DNA of 14,046 bases from Oscillospiraceae bacterium (GTDB lineage Bacteria; Bacillota_A; Clostridia; Oscillospirales; Oscillospiraceae). The notes below the pieces were generated by a model. It did no database searches, was not told the DNA's origin, and worked only from the letters and a program-made list of their open reading frames with translations. Positions 5,405-13,854 of the stretch are shown piece after piece (position 1 is the first letter of the stretch; each line of letters opens with the position of its first letter). A program made the translations under genes and the position numbers. The stretch covers positions 1 through 14,046 of the forward strand of contig JAFQHF010000163.1 in assembly GCA_017398105.1 (NCBI GenBank). Direction: 5' to 3'.

Positions 5405-6754
5405 TCAGGGAGTGATGATCTCGGGGTACTTCTCGTTGATGTACTTGTAGTAGTTGGCCATTGCCTCTTCCTCGGTAACGGTGCCGTCGCAGTACTCTCT
5501 CCAGTAGCCCTGCAGGCCCTCGGTCAGCAGCTGGTCATAGATGGTCTTGTTCTCGAACTTGATGTTCTTTGCCAGATCCAGGAACACAGCCACGTCGTTC
5601 TGGCCGCCCAGGAATGCATTGCCGTACTCGGGGTCCTGTGCGAAGGCAGCATTGACTGCCTGGTTGTTGGTGAACTGAGCTTCGTTCTTGATCAGAGCTT
5701 CGCAGACTTCCTCGTCGTTGATGAAGGTGTCCATCACGTCAGCCAGCATGGTGGGGTTGTCGGAGCCGGTAGCAGCCAGCAGCCAGGTGCCGCCCCAGAA
5801 GTGAGCCTGGGGACCCATGGTGATTGCCCAGTCGCCGGGGCAGCCCTTTTCGGGATCCTGTGCGTTGCCCATGGAGAAGTTGAAGTACCATGCAGGTCCG
5901 AAGTAGCACATGGTCTTGCCATCGGCAAACATCTGAGCGGTGCACTCGTCAGACCAGATATCGCAGGTCTGGGTGTAGCCCTTGTCAGCGAATTCCTTAG
6001 CCTGGACCTTCCAAGCCTCGATGGCCTCGTCCAGAACCAGCTCGCCGGCCTCGTTGACCAGAGGAGCAACGGTGTTGTTGGAGAAGACGCGGAAGGTAGC
6101 GGCTTCGGAAGCGGTCATGTAGTAGCCCTTAGCCTTGGCATCGGCAGCCACGGCATTGAACTTCTCCCAGCTGTCCAGAGCAGCCTGGACTTCGGCGGGT
6201 TCGGAGGTGCCCAGAACGGCCTCAGCAACGGAGCGGCGGTAGATCAGAGCTGCGGGGCAGCACTGGAAGGAAACGCCCTTGACAACGCCGTTGGAGTCGG
6301 AAGCGGCCTGAACGGTGTACTCATAGGTGTTGGAGAAATCGGTGACGCCCAGAGCGGTGATGTCCTGGGTGAACTCGGTGTCGGTGTACTTCAGGATGTA
6401 GTCAGCTTCGGCCAGGAACATGTCGATCTTCTCATCGGCGGGAGCGTTTTCCTGGTTCAGCAGAGCTTCGTCCAGCTTATCCTGATAGACGCCGCCGTCG
6501 GAGGGGTTGATGACCCACTCAACAGTGATGCCTTCGGGAACTTCGTAGTACTTCTCAAAGAAGCCCTTGAATTCTTCGTTCCATGCGTAGATACGGAAGA
6601 CCTTGCCCTCTTCAGCCTCGGCGGGAGCCTCGGGAGCGGGAGCGGGGGCTTCTGCAGCGGGTGCTTCGGTGGCAGCGGGTGCTTCCTTGGCGCCGCAGGC
6701 AGCCAGGGACAGGACCATGATCAGGGCCAGCAGCAGGGCTAATGCTTTTTTCAT
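5405..6754 (-). CDS. Lipoprotein sugar-binding protein of the ABC importer
   Basis: This is the extracellular solute-binding component of the importer, 449 residues. A lipoprotein signal is plain: MKK, a hydrophobic core, then L-A-A-C with C20 as the lipidated cysteine. Residues about 21-50 form an Ala/Pro/Glu-rich tether (EAPAATEAPAAEAPAPAPEA), followed by the family 1 binding fold from about 51 (KVFRIYAWNEEFKGFFEKYY). Aromatic residues in WGGTWLLAATG and in MCYFGPAWYFNFSMG are the kind that stack on sugar rings. AAAGGAGGAAAC provides a strong ribosome site before ATG 6752-6754. Its place beside a cellobiose phosphorylase suggests a beta-glucoside or cello-oligosaccharide ligand, but specificity is not proven by sequence. 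It is separated from lacI by 78 bases without a clear terminator. Confidence 0.93.
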   Translation of the reverse strand: MKKALALLLALIMVLSLAACGAKEAPAATEAPAAEAPAPAPEAPAEAEEGKVFRIYAWNEEFKGFFEKYYEVPEGITVEWVINPSDGGVYQDKLDEALLNQENAPADEKIDMFLAEADYILKYTDTEFTQDITALGVTDFSNTYEYTVQAASDSNGVVKGVSFQCCPAALIYRRSVAEAVLGTSEPAEVQAALDSWEKFNAVAADAKAKGYYMTASEAATFRVFSNNTVAPLVNEAGELVLDEAIEAWKVQAKEFADKGYTQTCDIWSDECTAQMFADGKTMCYFGPAWYFNFSMGNAQDPEKGCPGDWAITMGPQAHFWGGTWLLAATGSDNPTMLADVMDTFINDEEVCEALIKNEAQFTNNQAVNAAFAQDPEYGNAFLGGQNDVAVFLDLAKNIKFENKTIYDQLLTEGLQGYWREYCDGTVTEEEAMANYYKYINEKYPEIITP

Positions 6755-6832
6755 TTTTGTTTCCTCCTTTATATTTGTTCCGGGCGATGCCCGATAACAT
6801 ACGGATTTTGCCGGATCCCTTGCGGGAGTCGT

Positions 6833-7834
6833 TTAAAGCTGTTTGACAGATGTTCCTTCCATCAGACCGCCGTGGATCATGATGCGGTCGGTCAGGGTGG
6901 TTTTGGGACGTTCAATGAGACTGATGAGACGGTCAGCTGCGGTCTTGCCGATGCCGACGGCATCCTGGGTGTAGGTTGTCAGGTGCATGATCCGGGCCAG
7001 ATTGATGCCGTCATAGCCCAGAACGGAAATGTCATCGGGGATGCGCAGTCCTGCATCCATGATGGCGTTATGACCGCCGATAAAGGAAAAGTCATCGGGG
7101 AAGATGATGCAGGTAGGCCGTTCCGGCAGCGCAAGAAGCTGCCGTGTGGCTGCTTCGCAGCGGTCCGGATCGTGGTAGACACAGGGAATCACATATTCCG
7201 GGGGAACCTCGATCCCCAGCTCCTCGCAGGCCCGGTAGAAACCTGTCAGGCGACCCTTGGTGACGGAGGTGTCTTCGCCGTGGAGAAAGGCGATGCGGCG
7301 ATGGCCCTTGCCGTGTGCATAGCGCACCAGTGTTTCCAGACCGTCCACGTTATCCGAAAGAATGGCCAGCCGGTCATTGAAAACATGGTCGATGGTAACC
7401 AGGGGAATGGGGCTGTTTACCAGCTCCACCACCCGGGGATCGTTAAAATCCACACAGGCGATGACCACACCGTCCAGTCCCCGGTACTTGCAGTGCTGCA
7501 GGTAGGAGATGGGTTTGGTTCCCACGTTGCTGTTGATAAAGGTGATATCATAACCGTGGGCTTCTGCCTCTGTCTTGAAACCCTCCAGCATGGAGGAGAA
7601 ATATTCATGGCTCAGGCCGCTGCGCCGTTCGTCCACGAACAGCACGCCCAGGTTATAGGTTCGGTTGGTTTTCAGGGCCCTGGCGGCGGAATTGGTCATG
7701 TAGCCCATTTCCTCTGCCACTGCACTGATGCGCTGCCGGGTTTCCTCTCCGATATCCGGAAGTCCGTTGAGCGCCTTACTGACCGTTGCTACGGAAACGC
7801 CGCATCTGCGGGCAATGTCTTTCATGGATACCAT
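6833..7834 (-). CDS. LacI/GalR-family transcriptional repressor
   Basis: This is a 333-residue regulator that most likely controls the adjoining sugar genes. The DNA-binding helix-turn-helix occupies residues about 4-24 (MKDIARRCGVSVATVSKAL), followed by the hinge helix near 48-57 (NSAARALKTN), which contacts the minor groove at the centre of a palindromic operator. The rest is the periplasmic-binding-protein-like effector domain, with recognisable SHEYFSSMLEGF, GLDGVVIACVD, GKGHRRIAFLHG and DDISVLGYDGI segments. The start is ATG 7832-7834 with GAGGG about 7 bases upstream; a second in-frame ATG at codon 4 is less well spaced. It is the first gene of the transporter operon and is divergent from the phosphorylase gene. 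A candidate operator sits just downstream of its own -10 box, suggesting autoregulation. The effector is unknown. Confidence 0.92.
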   Translation of the reverse strand: MVSMKDIARRCGVSVATVSKALNGLPDIGEETRQRISAVAEEMGYMTNSAARALKTNRTYNLGVLFVDERRSGLSHEYFSSMLEGFKTEAEAHGYDITFINSNVGTKPISYLQHCKYRGLDGVVIACVDFNDPRVVELVNSPIPLVTIDHVFNDRLAILSDNVDGLETLVRYAHGKGHRRIAFLHGEDTSVTKGRLTGFYRACEELGIEVPPEYVIPCVYHDPDRCEAATRQLLALPERPTCIIFPDDFSFIGGHNAIMDAGLRIPDDISVLGYDGINLARIMHLTTYTQDAVGIGKTAADRLISLIERPKTTLTDRIMIHGGLMEGTSVKQL

Positions 7835-7864
7835 AGACTTTCCCTCGCTCTTTGTGATTAAATC

Positions 7865-7877
7865 TTAAACGTTTTCG
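7865..7877. promoter_or_regulatory. Candidate LacI-family operator overlapping the transcription start
   Basis: The sequence TTAAACGTTTTCG has a perfect core palindrome AAACGTTT (7867-7874) centred on CG, as LacI-family operators do. It lies just downstream of the lacI -10 box, about +1 to +14, where bound repressor would block initiation or escape. It also matches half of a CcpA cre site, so the binding protein could be LacI or CcpA. A weaker relative, CGAAAACGCTATT, is at 7937-7949. Confidence 0.45.
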
Positions 7878-7884
7878 TATCTTC

Positions 7885-7913
7885 AATATATCCTAAAATG
7901 CCTAAAATAGCAA
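7885..7913 (-). promoter_or_regulatory. Promoter of the lacI-transporter operon
   Basis: On the minus strand, -35 TTGCTA (7908-7913) and -10 TATATT (7885-7890) are separated by 17 bases. Transcription would start near 7878, about 44 bases ahead of the lacI ATG. The AT-rich surroundings fit. The 353-base divergent region (7835-8187) holds this promoter, the candidate operators and the phosphorylase promoter, and nothing else recognised. Confidence 0.6.
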
Positions 7914-8080
7914 GATAATTTTTTGCGTGGATTGTTCGAAAACGCTATTTTTGGCAAAGGTGTACAGCATGACAGCGAAAAATTGTGTAACTTGTTTACG
8001 AAAATGAACTTAACAAAATTGTGCCGGAGAAAAATAAAGCTGAAATGTAGCAAAAACTTCTAAAAAACAGAAAAATAGAC

Positions 8081-8115
8081 TTGCATTTCTTGTCTAAATC
8101 CGCTATGCTATAGAT
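8081..8115 (+). promoter_or_regulatory. Probable promoter of the cellobiose phosphorylase gene
   Basis: TTGCAT (8081-8086) and TATGCT (8104-8109) stand 17 bases apart. An overlapping extended -10 candidate, TGC plus TATAGA (8106-8114), would place the start a few bases later. The -35 is bracketed by an inverted pair TAGAC (8076-8080) and GTCTA (8092-8096), a possible protein-binding site. The leader to the ATG would be about 70 bases. Confidence 0.5.
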
Positions 8116-8143
8116 GTAGTTTGCTGTAAATATACCTACTTAA

Positions 8144-8170
8144 TCGTTATCGTAATGTTTTACGAAAAAT
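8144..8170. promoter_or_regulatory. Possible operator cluster in the phosphorylase leader
   Basis: Two CG-centred, near-palindromic motifs lie just before the ribosome site: TTATCGTAA (8147-8155) and GTTTTACGAAAAA (8157-8169). A very similar GTTTACGAAAATGA occurs upstream at 7994-8007. The shared ACGAAAA word also appears, inverted, in the lacI promoter operator. This repetition suggests a common regulator at both divergent units, but the individual motifs are short and AT-rich. Confidence 0.3.
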
Positions 8171-8187
8171 GAGAAGGAGTGAACGAG

Positions 8188-10605
8188 ATGAAATACGGCC
8201 ATTTCGACGATGCCCGGCGGGAATACGTGATCTCCACCCCTGCCACGCCGCTTCCCTGGATCAATTACCTGGGCAGTGAGGATTTTCTGAGCATGATCTC
8301 CAATACAACCGGCGGATACTGCTTTTACCGGGATGCAAAGCTGCAGCGTATCCTGCGCTACCGCTACAATGCTGTGCCCGGCGACAACGGAGGCCGGTTC
8401 TATTATATTAAGGAATCGGGGAAAAAAGCCTGGAACCCCGGTTTCCTGCCTGCGAAAACGCCCCTTGACCGGTATGAATGCCGGCACGGCATGGGGTATA
8501 CGGTTTTTGACAGCGAAAAGGATGGCCTGCGCTGCAGGATGACCTTCTTTGTTCCCGTGGGTGAAAATTGTGAAATTCACGACATGGTGCTGACCAATGA
8601 AACCCGGGAAACCAAAACAGTCCATGTCTGGGGCGTTATGGAATGGTGCCTGTGGAATGCGGTGGACGACAGTCAGAATTACCAGAGAAATCTGAACATT
8701 GCCGAATCTGAAGTGGAGGACGGCATTATCTACCATAAGACCGAATACCGGGAGCGCCGGGACCACTACGCCTATTATGCGGTGAACCGGCCTGCTGCCG
8801 GATGGGATACGGACCGGAATACCTTCCTGGGCCATATGGGCGACTGGTCTGACCCGCAGCTGGTGCGCCAGGAGCGCAGCGCCTTCTCCAAAATCGTGGG
8901 CTGGTATCCCATCGGCTGTCACCACCTGGAGATCACGCTGGCACCCGGGGAAAGCTGCCGGACAGTATTCACCCTGGGCTACGGGAAAAATCCCAGAGAC
9001 CAGAAGTTCCTTGCTCCCGGTGTGATCCGCAAGGATACCGCCAAAGCCGTGGCTGCGAAATATGCCGATCCCGAAGCGGTGGATGCGGCTCTGGCGGAAC
9101 TGGGCCGGTACTGGGATCGGCTGCTGGGCAATTACCAGCTGCGCTCCGGAAATGAAAAGCTGAACCGGATGGTGAATATCTGGCATCAGTATCAGTGTAT
9201 GGTCACCTTCAATATGAGCCGCTCTGCCTCCTACTATGAGACCGGCACCGGCCGGGGCATGGGCTTCCGGGATTCCTGCCAGGATCTGTACGGCTTCATG
9301 CACATCGTGCCGGACCGGGCCAGGGAACGGATCATTGATATTGCTTCCATCCAGTTTGCCGACGGCTCTACCTATCACCAGTATCAGCCCCTGACCAAGC
9401 GGGGCAACAACGACATCGGCGGCGGCTTCAATGACGATCCCCTGTGGCTGGTGGGCGCAGTCTGCGCCTATATGAAGGAGACCGGAGACTTCACCATTCT
9501 GGATCATCCCACCCCCTTCGACAATGTACCCGGCACAGAGGTTCCCCTTATGGAGCATGTGCGCCGCAGCGTCAACTTTACGCTGAATAATCTGGGCCCC
9601 CATAAGCTGCCGCTCATCGGCCGGGCAGACTGGAATGACTGCCTGAATTTAAACTGCTTCTCCGAAGAGCCCGGTGAGTCTTTCCAGACTTTCGGCCCCT
9701 CGGAAGGCCCTGTGGCGGAATCCGTGTTCATTGCCGGCATGTTTGTCAAATACGGCGGCGAATATGCGGCTCTGTGCGAGCGCATCGGTCTTGCGCAGGA
9801 AGCATCTGAGATCCGGGAGTCCGTTTCCCGCATGGAAGCAGCCATCCTGAAGGATGGCTGGGACGGAGAATGGTTCCTCCGGGCCTATGATGCCTTCGGC
9901 AGCAAGATCGGTTCCTCCGAATGCAAGGAAGGTCAGATTTTCATCGAACCTCAGGGCTTCTGCACCCTGGCCGGTGTGGGTAAGGCGCAGGGTTACGGCC
10001 TGAAGGCCATGGAATCCACTCGGAAGCACCTGCTGGGTGAGTACGGCGTGGAGCTGCTGGCGCCGTGTTATACGGAATATCATCTGGAGCTGGGCGAAAT
10101 TTCCTCCTATCCTCCCGGATTTAAGGAGAACGGCTCTGTTTTCTGTCACAACAATCCCTGGATCGTCTGCGCCGAGGCAGAGCTGGGCCGGGGCAACGAG
10201 GCCTTCGATATCTACCGCCGGATCTGCCCTGCTTATCTGGAGGACAAATCCGAGATCCACGAGACGGAGCCCTACTGCTATTCCCAGATGGTCACCGGCC
10301 GGGCCTCCGGAAATCCGGGCCACGCCAAGAATAGCTGGCTCACCGGCACCGCCAGCTGGACCTTCCTCAGTATCTCCCAGGCGATCCTTGGTATTTATCC
10401 GGAGTATGACGGCCTGCGCATCCGTCCCTGCATCCCGGATGACTGGGAGGGCTATACCGTGATCCGCAGATTCCGGGGGACGGAATATACCATTCATGTC
10501 CGGCGCACCGGCCTGCCCGGCATGAAGGTGGACGGAAAACCCGTCAGCGGTGATCTGGTGCCCCTTTCCTTAAATGAACGCGTTCAGGTCGGGGTGACGC
10601 TGTAA
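8188..10605 (+). CDS. Cellobiose phosphorylase (GH94)
   Basis: The product reversibly splits cellobiose with phosphate to alpha-glucose-1-phosphate plus glucose in the cytoplasm, saving one ATP per disaccharide. The 805 residues match the family (about 800-820). Long stretches agree with my recall of the Clostridium thermocellum enzyme: FDDARREYVI, NYLGSEDFLSMISNTTGGYC, HKTEYRERRDHYAYYAVN, MVNIWHQYQCMVTFNMSRSA and GRGMGFRDSCQDL. The general acid is predicted as D484 in GRADWNDCLNLNCF. The N-terminal beta-sandwich spans about 1-290, the alpha/alpha barrel about 310-730, and a beta C-terminal segment the rest. No signal peptide is present. ATG 8188 was chosen because AAGGAG (8173-8178) is 9 bases away; an in-frame GTG at 8179 touches it. 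Close relatives such as cellodextrin or laminaribiose phosphorylase are less likely. Confidence 0.93.
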   Translation: MKYGHFDDARREYVISTPATPLPWINYLGSEDFLSMISNTTGGYCFYRDAKLQRILRYRYNAVPGDNGGRFYYIKESGKKAWNPGFLPAKTPLDRYECRHGMGYTVFDSEKDGLRCRMTFFVPVGENCEIHDMVLTNETRETKTVHVWGVMEWCLWNAVDDSQNYQRNLNIAESEVEDGIIYHKTEYRERRDHYAYYAVNRPAAGWDTDRNTFLGHMGDWSDPQLVRQERSAFSKIVGWYPIGCHHLEITLAPGESCRTVFTLGYGKNPRDQKFLAPGVIRKDTAKAVAAKYADPEAVDAALAELGRYWDRLLGNYQLRSGNEKLNRMVNIWHQYQCMVTFNMSRSASYYETGTGRGMGFRDSCQDLYGFMHIVPDRARERIIDIASIQFADGSTYHQYQPLTKRGNNDIGGGFNDDPLWLVGAVCAYMKETGDFTILDHPTPFDNVPGTEVPLMEHVRRSVNFTLNNLGPHKLPLIGRADWNDCLNLNCFSEEPGESFQTFGPSEGPVAESVFIAGMFVKYGGEYAALCERIGLAQEASEIRESVSRMEAAILKDGWDGEWFLRAYDAFGSKIGSSECKEGQIFIEPQGFCTLAGVGKAQGYGLKAMESTRKHLLGEYGVELLAPCYTEYHLELGEISSYPPGFKENGSVFCHNNPWIVCAEAELGRGNEAFDIYRRICPAYLEDKSEIHETEPYCYSQMVTGRASGNPGHAKNSWLTGTASWTFLSISQAILGIYPEYDGLRIRPCIPDDWEGYTVIRRFRGTEYTIHVRRTGLPGMKVDGKPVSGDLVPLSLNERVQVGVTL

Positions 10606-10652
10606 TGCGTCCCTGAGGATATGGCATTATACATGTTTTTATAGAATTCGGA

Positions 10653-10689
10653 AGCCTGCTTGCTGTCCCGGCAAGCAGGCTTTCTTTTT
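10653..10689 (+). terminator. Intrinsic terminator after the phosphorylase gene
   Basis: AGCCTGCTTGC (10653-10663) and GCAAGCAGGCT (10671-10681) form a perfect 11-bp stem with a seven-base loop, followed by TTTCTTTTT. It lies 47 bases after the phosphorylase stop and separates that gene from the beta-galactosidase, which has its own promoter downstream. Confidence 0.9.
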
Positions 10690-10721
10690 GTGGAATTGCT
10701 GAAAAAACGGAATCCTTTTTG

Positions 10722-10792
10722 GCAATGTTTTCCGGGCAATAGTGTTTGTAAAAAAATCCCGGTTGTGATATGATTACTCTGGAAAACAATGC
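10722..10792. repeat. 14-base inverted pair bracketing the beta-galactosidase promoter
   Basis: GCAATGTTTTCCGG (10722-10735) and CTGGAAAACAATGC (10779-10792) are inverted copies with two mismatches. They flank the -35 and -10 boxes almost symmetrically, 43 bases apart. The arrangement suits two binding sites for one regulator, one upstream of the -35 and one at the transcription start. The regulator is unknown, and neither copy has the CG centre of the lacI-promoter operator. Confidence 0.45.
10746..10774 (+). promoter_or_regulatory. Promoter of the beta-galactosidase gene
   Basis: TTGTAA (10746-10751) and TATGAT (10769-10774) are separated by 17 bases, and TGA directly before the -10 gives an extended -10 element. 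The start would be near 10781, about 40 bases before the ATG. It follows the phosphorylase terminator, so the gene is independently transcribed. Confidence 0.65.
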
Positions 10793-10820
10793 AAGTAATT
10801 AACAGAAAGGAATGCAATCC

Positions 10821-13800
10821 ATGAGAGCGAATTTTGCAGATCTGTCCTGGCTTTCCAATCCGGAAATCTTTGCGGTGAACCGCAAGGATGCCCATTCCGA
10901 TCACCTTTATTATGAATCCTATGCCCAGGCCCGTGCCGAGGGTGCCATGCCGCTTCGTCAGTGTCTGAACGGAACCTGGTACTTCTCCTACGCAAAAAAT
11001 CCCTCCCTGCGGGTGAAGGACTTTTACAAAACGGATTTCAACTGCCGCGTATTTGAACGGATTCAGGTACCCGGCCATATCCAGATGCAGGGCTATGACT
11101 ACTGCATGTACATCAACACCCAGTACCCCTGGGACGGCACGGAGTTCATGCGTCCGCCTCAGGTCAGCCAGGAGTATAACCCTGTGGGCAGCTATGTCTG
11201 CTACTTTGAGGTGGACGAGCATCTGAAGGGCAAGCCCGTCTCCATTTCCTTCCAGGGTGTGGAAATTGCCTTCTATGTCTGGCTCAACGGCCATTTCGTG
11301 GGCTACAGCGAGGATACCTTCACGCCCTCCGAATTCCAGCTGGACGAATACCTCTGCGAGGGTGAGAACAAGCTGGCTGTGGAGGTTTACAAGCGTGCCA
11401 GCGCAAGCTGGATCGAAGACCAGGACTTCTGGCGCTTCTCCGGTATCTTCCGGGATGTGTACCTGTATGCAACCCCTGAGACCCATGTGGAAGACCTGTT
11501 TGTCAAGGCTGCCCTGGTCAATGATTATACCGACGGTAAGCTGGAGATCACCGGCAAGCTGATAGGAAAGCTCGGCGGCAAGGTTACTGCCACGCTGGAG
11601 GATGCCCGGGGCAATGCGGTCTTCACCCAGACGGTTCCCGCTGCACAGGAGATCCGGTTCGATGGTCTGCTGCCGGATGTAAAGGCCTGGAGTGCAGAGG
11701 AACCCAACCTGTACCGTCTCTTTATTCATGTTGCACACGAAAACGGTGAAACCGTGGAAGTGGTGCCTGTGGATGTGGGATTCCGTACCTTCGAGATGAA
11801 GAATGGCGTTATGCACATCAACGGCAAGCGCATCCTGTTTAGAGGTGTGAACCGTCATGAGTTCAGCGTCAAGAGCGGCCGCTGCATTTCGGAAGAAGAG
11901 ATGCTGTGGGACGTGAAGTTCATGAAGCGCTGCAATATCAATGCGGTCCGTACCAGCCATTACCCCAACCAGAGCTATTTCTATAAGCTTTGTGACCGCT
12001 ACGGCATCTATATGATCGATGAGACCAACATGGAAAGCCATGGCTCCTGGCAGAAGCTGGGCACCTGCGAACCTTCCTGGAACGTGCCCGGCAACCATCC
12101 CGAGTGGCAGGCCTGCGTTCTGGACCGTGCCAACTCCATGTTCCAGCGGGACAAGAACCATCCCGCCATCCTGATCTGGTCCCTGGGCAATGAATCCTAT
12201 GCCGGAACCTGCATCGCGGGTATGAGCAAGTTCTTCCATGATGTGGACGATACCCGCCTGGTGCACTACGAAGGCTGCTTCTGGAACCGGGAATTTGATT
12301 TTGTCAGCGATATGGAAAGCCGCATGTACGCAAAGCCCCAGGAAATCGACGAATACCTGGCGGCCAAGCCTGAAAAGCCCTACATCAGCTGCGAATTCCT
12401 GCACTGCATGGGCAACTCCGGCGGCAATCTGAACATGTATATGGAGCTGGAGGAAAAGTACGACCAGTATCAGGGCGGCTTTATCTGGGACTACATCGAT
12501 CAGGCTGTGGTCATGGTCAATGACCAGGGCGAGACGGTCTATTCCTACGGCGGTGACCACGATGAACGGGCTACCGACTATGAATTCTGCACCAACGGCA
12601 TCGTCTATGCAGACCGTACCATTTCTCCCAAGGCCCAGGAGGTCAAGGCCTGGTTCTCCAATGTGAAGCTTACTCCTGACGAGACCGGTGTTACCGTAAA
12701 GAATGAAAACCTGTTCCGCTCCACGGAAGGCTATGACTTTGTTTACCGGATTCTGAAGAACGGTGAAAAGATCTTCGAAGACCGCACAAAGCTGAACGTG
12801 GCAGCAGGTCAGACTCTCCGCTTTGATCTGCCCTTTGCACAGGTCTGTGAGGCCGGCGAGTATGTTTACGAAGTCTCCATGGTGCTGTCTGAGGATACCA
12901 TCTGGGCAGAAAAGGGATACGAGGTCTGCTTTGGCCAGTATGTCAGATCCATTGAAGCGCCCAAGGTAAAGTGCACCAAGCCCCTGCAGGTGATCTACGG
13001 TGATGTGAACATCGGTGTCAAGGGTGAGGGCTTCCACTTCCACTTCTCCAAGGCGGAGGCTGGTATTGCTTCCCTGCGCTATGACGACAAGGAATTCATC
13101 CCCCGTGCTCCCAGAACCACCTACTGGCGTGCCCTGACCGACAACGACCGGGGCTGCAAGCACGGTTTCGACCGGGGACAGTGGATGGCCGCGGGACTGT
13201 ATCAGAAGATGGTGGATTTCCAGGTCACCGAGGGTGAGAATGAGGTCACCATCGAGACAAAATTCCTGCTGCCCATCGTTCCCGAGGCACAGCAGACGGT
13301 GAAGTATACCGTCACCGGCGACGGCGCCATCCGGGTGGAGGCTACCTACTTCGGACAGGAAGGCCTGCCCACCATGCCCGCCTTCGGTATGAACTTCAAG
13401 CTGAAAGAGCGCTACCATAATTTCCGGTTCTATGGCTACGGCCCCGATGAAAATTACTGGGACCGCATGGACGGTGCCCGGCTGGGCATCTTCGAGGGCA
13501 CGGCACAGGGCAACATGTCCGGCTATCTGCTGCCTCAGGAGTGCGGCAACCGGATGGGCACCCGCTGGCTGACCGTGACCGATGACAACGGTTTCGGTCT
13601 CCGGTTTGAAGCAGAGGAGGTTCCCTTCGAAAACTCCGTGCTGCCTTACAGCTGCTATGAGCTGGAGCAGGCAATGCACATTGAGGAGCTGCCCAAGATC
13701 CACTATACCTGGGTGCGTATCATGGGCTGCCAGATGGGCATCGGCGGTGACGACAGCTGGGGTTCTCCCGTACAGCGCCGCTACTGGCTGGAATCCAACG

Positions 13801-13838
13801 TGGACAGGAAGCTGGTCTTCACCATCCGCAAGGCATAA
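10821..13838 (+). CDS. lacZ: LacZ-type beta-galactosidase (GH2)
   Basis: This is a cytoplasmic retaining glycosidase cleaving terminal beta-galactose, for example from lactose. The 1005 residues are close to E. coli LacZ (1024). Domains in order are: N-terminal jelly-roll with QVPGHIQMQGYD, NPVGSYVCYFEV and YVWLNGHFVGYSED; immunoglobulin-like domain; TIM barrel from about 330 with NGKRILFRGVNRHEF and RTSHYPN; and the C-terminal beta-sandwich (Bgal small chain) from about 715, with RAPRTTYWRALTDND. The acid/base is predicted as E458 in SLGNESYAG and the nucleophile as E525 in ISCEFLHCMGNSGG; DETNMESHG supplies the usual barrel residues. No signal peptide is present. The ATG at 10821 was chosen because AAAGGA (10806-10811) is 9 bases away; an in-frame ATG at 10812 abuts it. 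Other GH2 activities are possible but less likely with the full LacZ architecture. Confidence 0.94.
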   Translation: MRANFADLSWLSNPEIFAVNRKDAHSDHLYYESYAQARAEGAMPLRQCLNGTWYFSYAKNPSLRVKDFYKTDFNCRVFERIQVPGHIQMQGYDYCMYINTQYPWDGTEFMRPPQVSQEYNPVGSYVCYFEVDEHLKGKPVSISFQGVEIAFYVWLNGHFVGYSEDTFTPSEFQLDEYLCEGENKLAVEVYKRASASWIEDQDFWRFSGIFRDVYLYATPETHVEDLFVKAALVNDYTDGKLEITGKLIGKLGGKVTATLEDARGNAVFTQTVPAAQEIRFDGLLPDVKAWSAEEPNLYRLFIHVAHENGETVEVVPVDVGFRTFEMKNGVMHINGKRILFRGVNRHEFSVKSGRCISEEEMLWDVKFMKRCNINAVRTSHYPNQSYFYKLCDRYGIYMIDETNMESHGSWQKLGTCEPSWNVPGNHPEWQACVLDRANSMFQRDKNHPAILIWSLGNESYAGTCIAGMSKFFHDVDDTRLVHYEGCFWNREFDFVSDMESRMYAKPQEIDEYLAAKPEKPYISCEFLHCMGNSGGNLNMYMELEEKYDQYQGGFIWDYIDQAVVMVNDQGETVYSYGGDHDERATDYEFCTNGIVYADRTISPKAQEVKAWFSNVKLTPDETGVTVKNENLFRSTEGYDFVYRILKNGEKIFEDRTKLNVAAGQTLRFDLPFAQVCEAGEYVYEVSMVLSEDTIWAEKGYEVCFGQYVRSIEAPKVKCTKPLQVIYGDVNIGVKGEGFHFHFSKAEAGIASLRYDDKEFIPRAPRTTYWRALTDNDRGCKHGFDRGQWMAAGLYQKMVDFQVTEGENEVTIETKFLLPIVPEAQQTVKYTVTGDGAIRVEATYFGQEGLPTMPAFGMNFKLKERYHNFRFYGYGPDENYWDRMDGARLGIFEGTAQGNMSGYLLPQECGNRMGTRWLTVTDDNGFGLRFEAEEVPFENSVLPYSCYELEQAMHIEELPKIHYTWVRIMGCQMGIGGDDSWGSPVQRRYWLESNVDRKLVFTIRKA

Positions 13839-13854
13839 CTGTAATAATAAATAG

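Noticed and set aside
5339..6742. Open frame of 467 codons antisense to the binding-protein gene
   Set aside because: It is codon-aligned with a gene of strongly biased codon use. The predicted product is a low-complexity Gly/Val/Leu-rich sequence, and its start lies in a terminator hairpin.
6755..6832. Terminator between lacI and the binding-protein gene
   Set aside because: The CGGGC/GCCCG stem is only 5 bp and is not followed by a T-tract; the ribosome site of the next gene follows. Read-through is more likely.
8140..9603. Open frame of 487 codons antisense to the phosphorylase gene
   Set aside because: It is codon-aligned with the GH94 gene and explained by the same rare-codon avoidance. 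It also runs across the phosphorylase leader and has no protein-family features.
10584..13703. Open frame of 1039 codons antisense to the beta-galactosidase gene
   Set aside because: It is codon-aligned with lacZ, so its openness only reflects that lacZ avoids TTA, CTA and TCA codons across this stretch. The product has no recognisable domain, and no ribosome site or promoter supports it.
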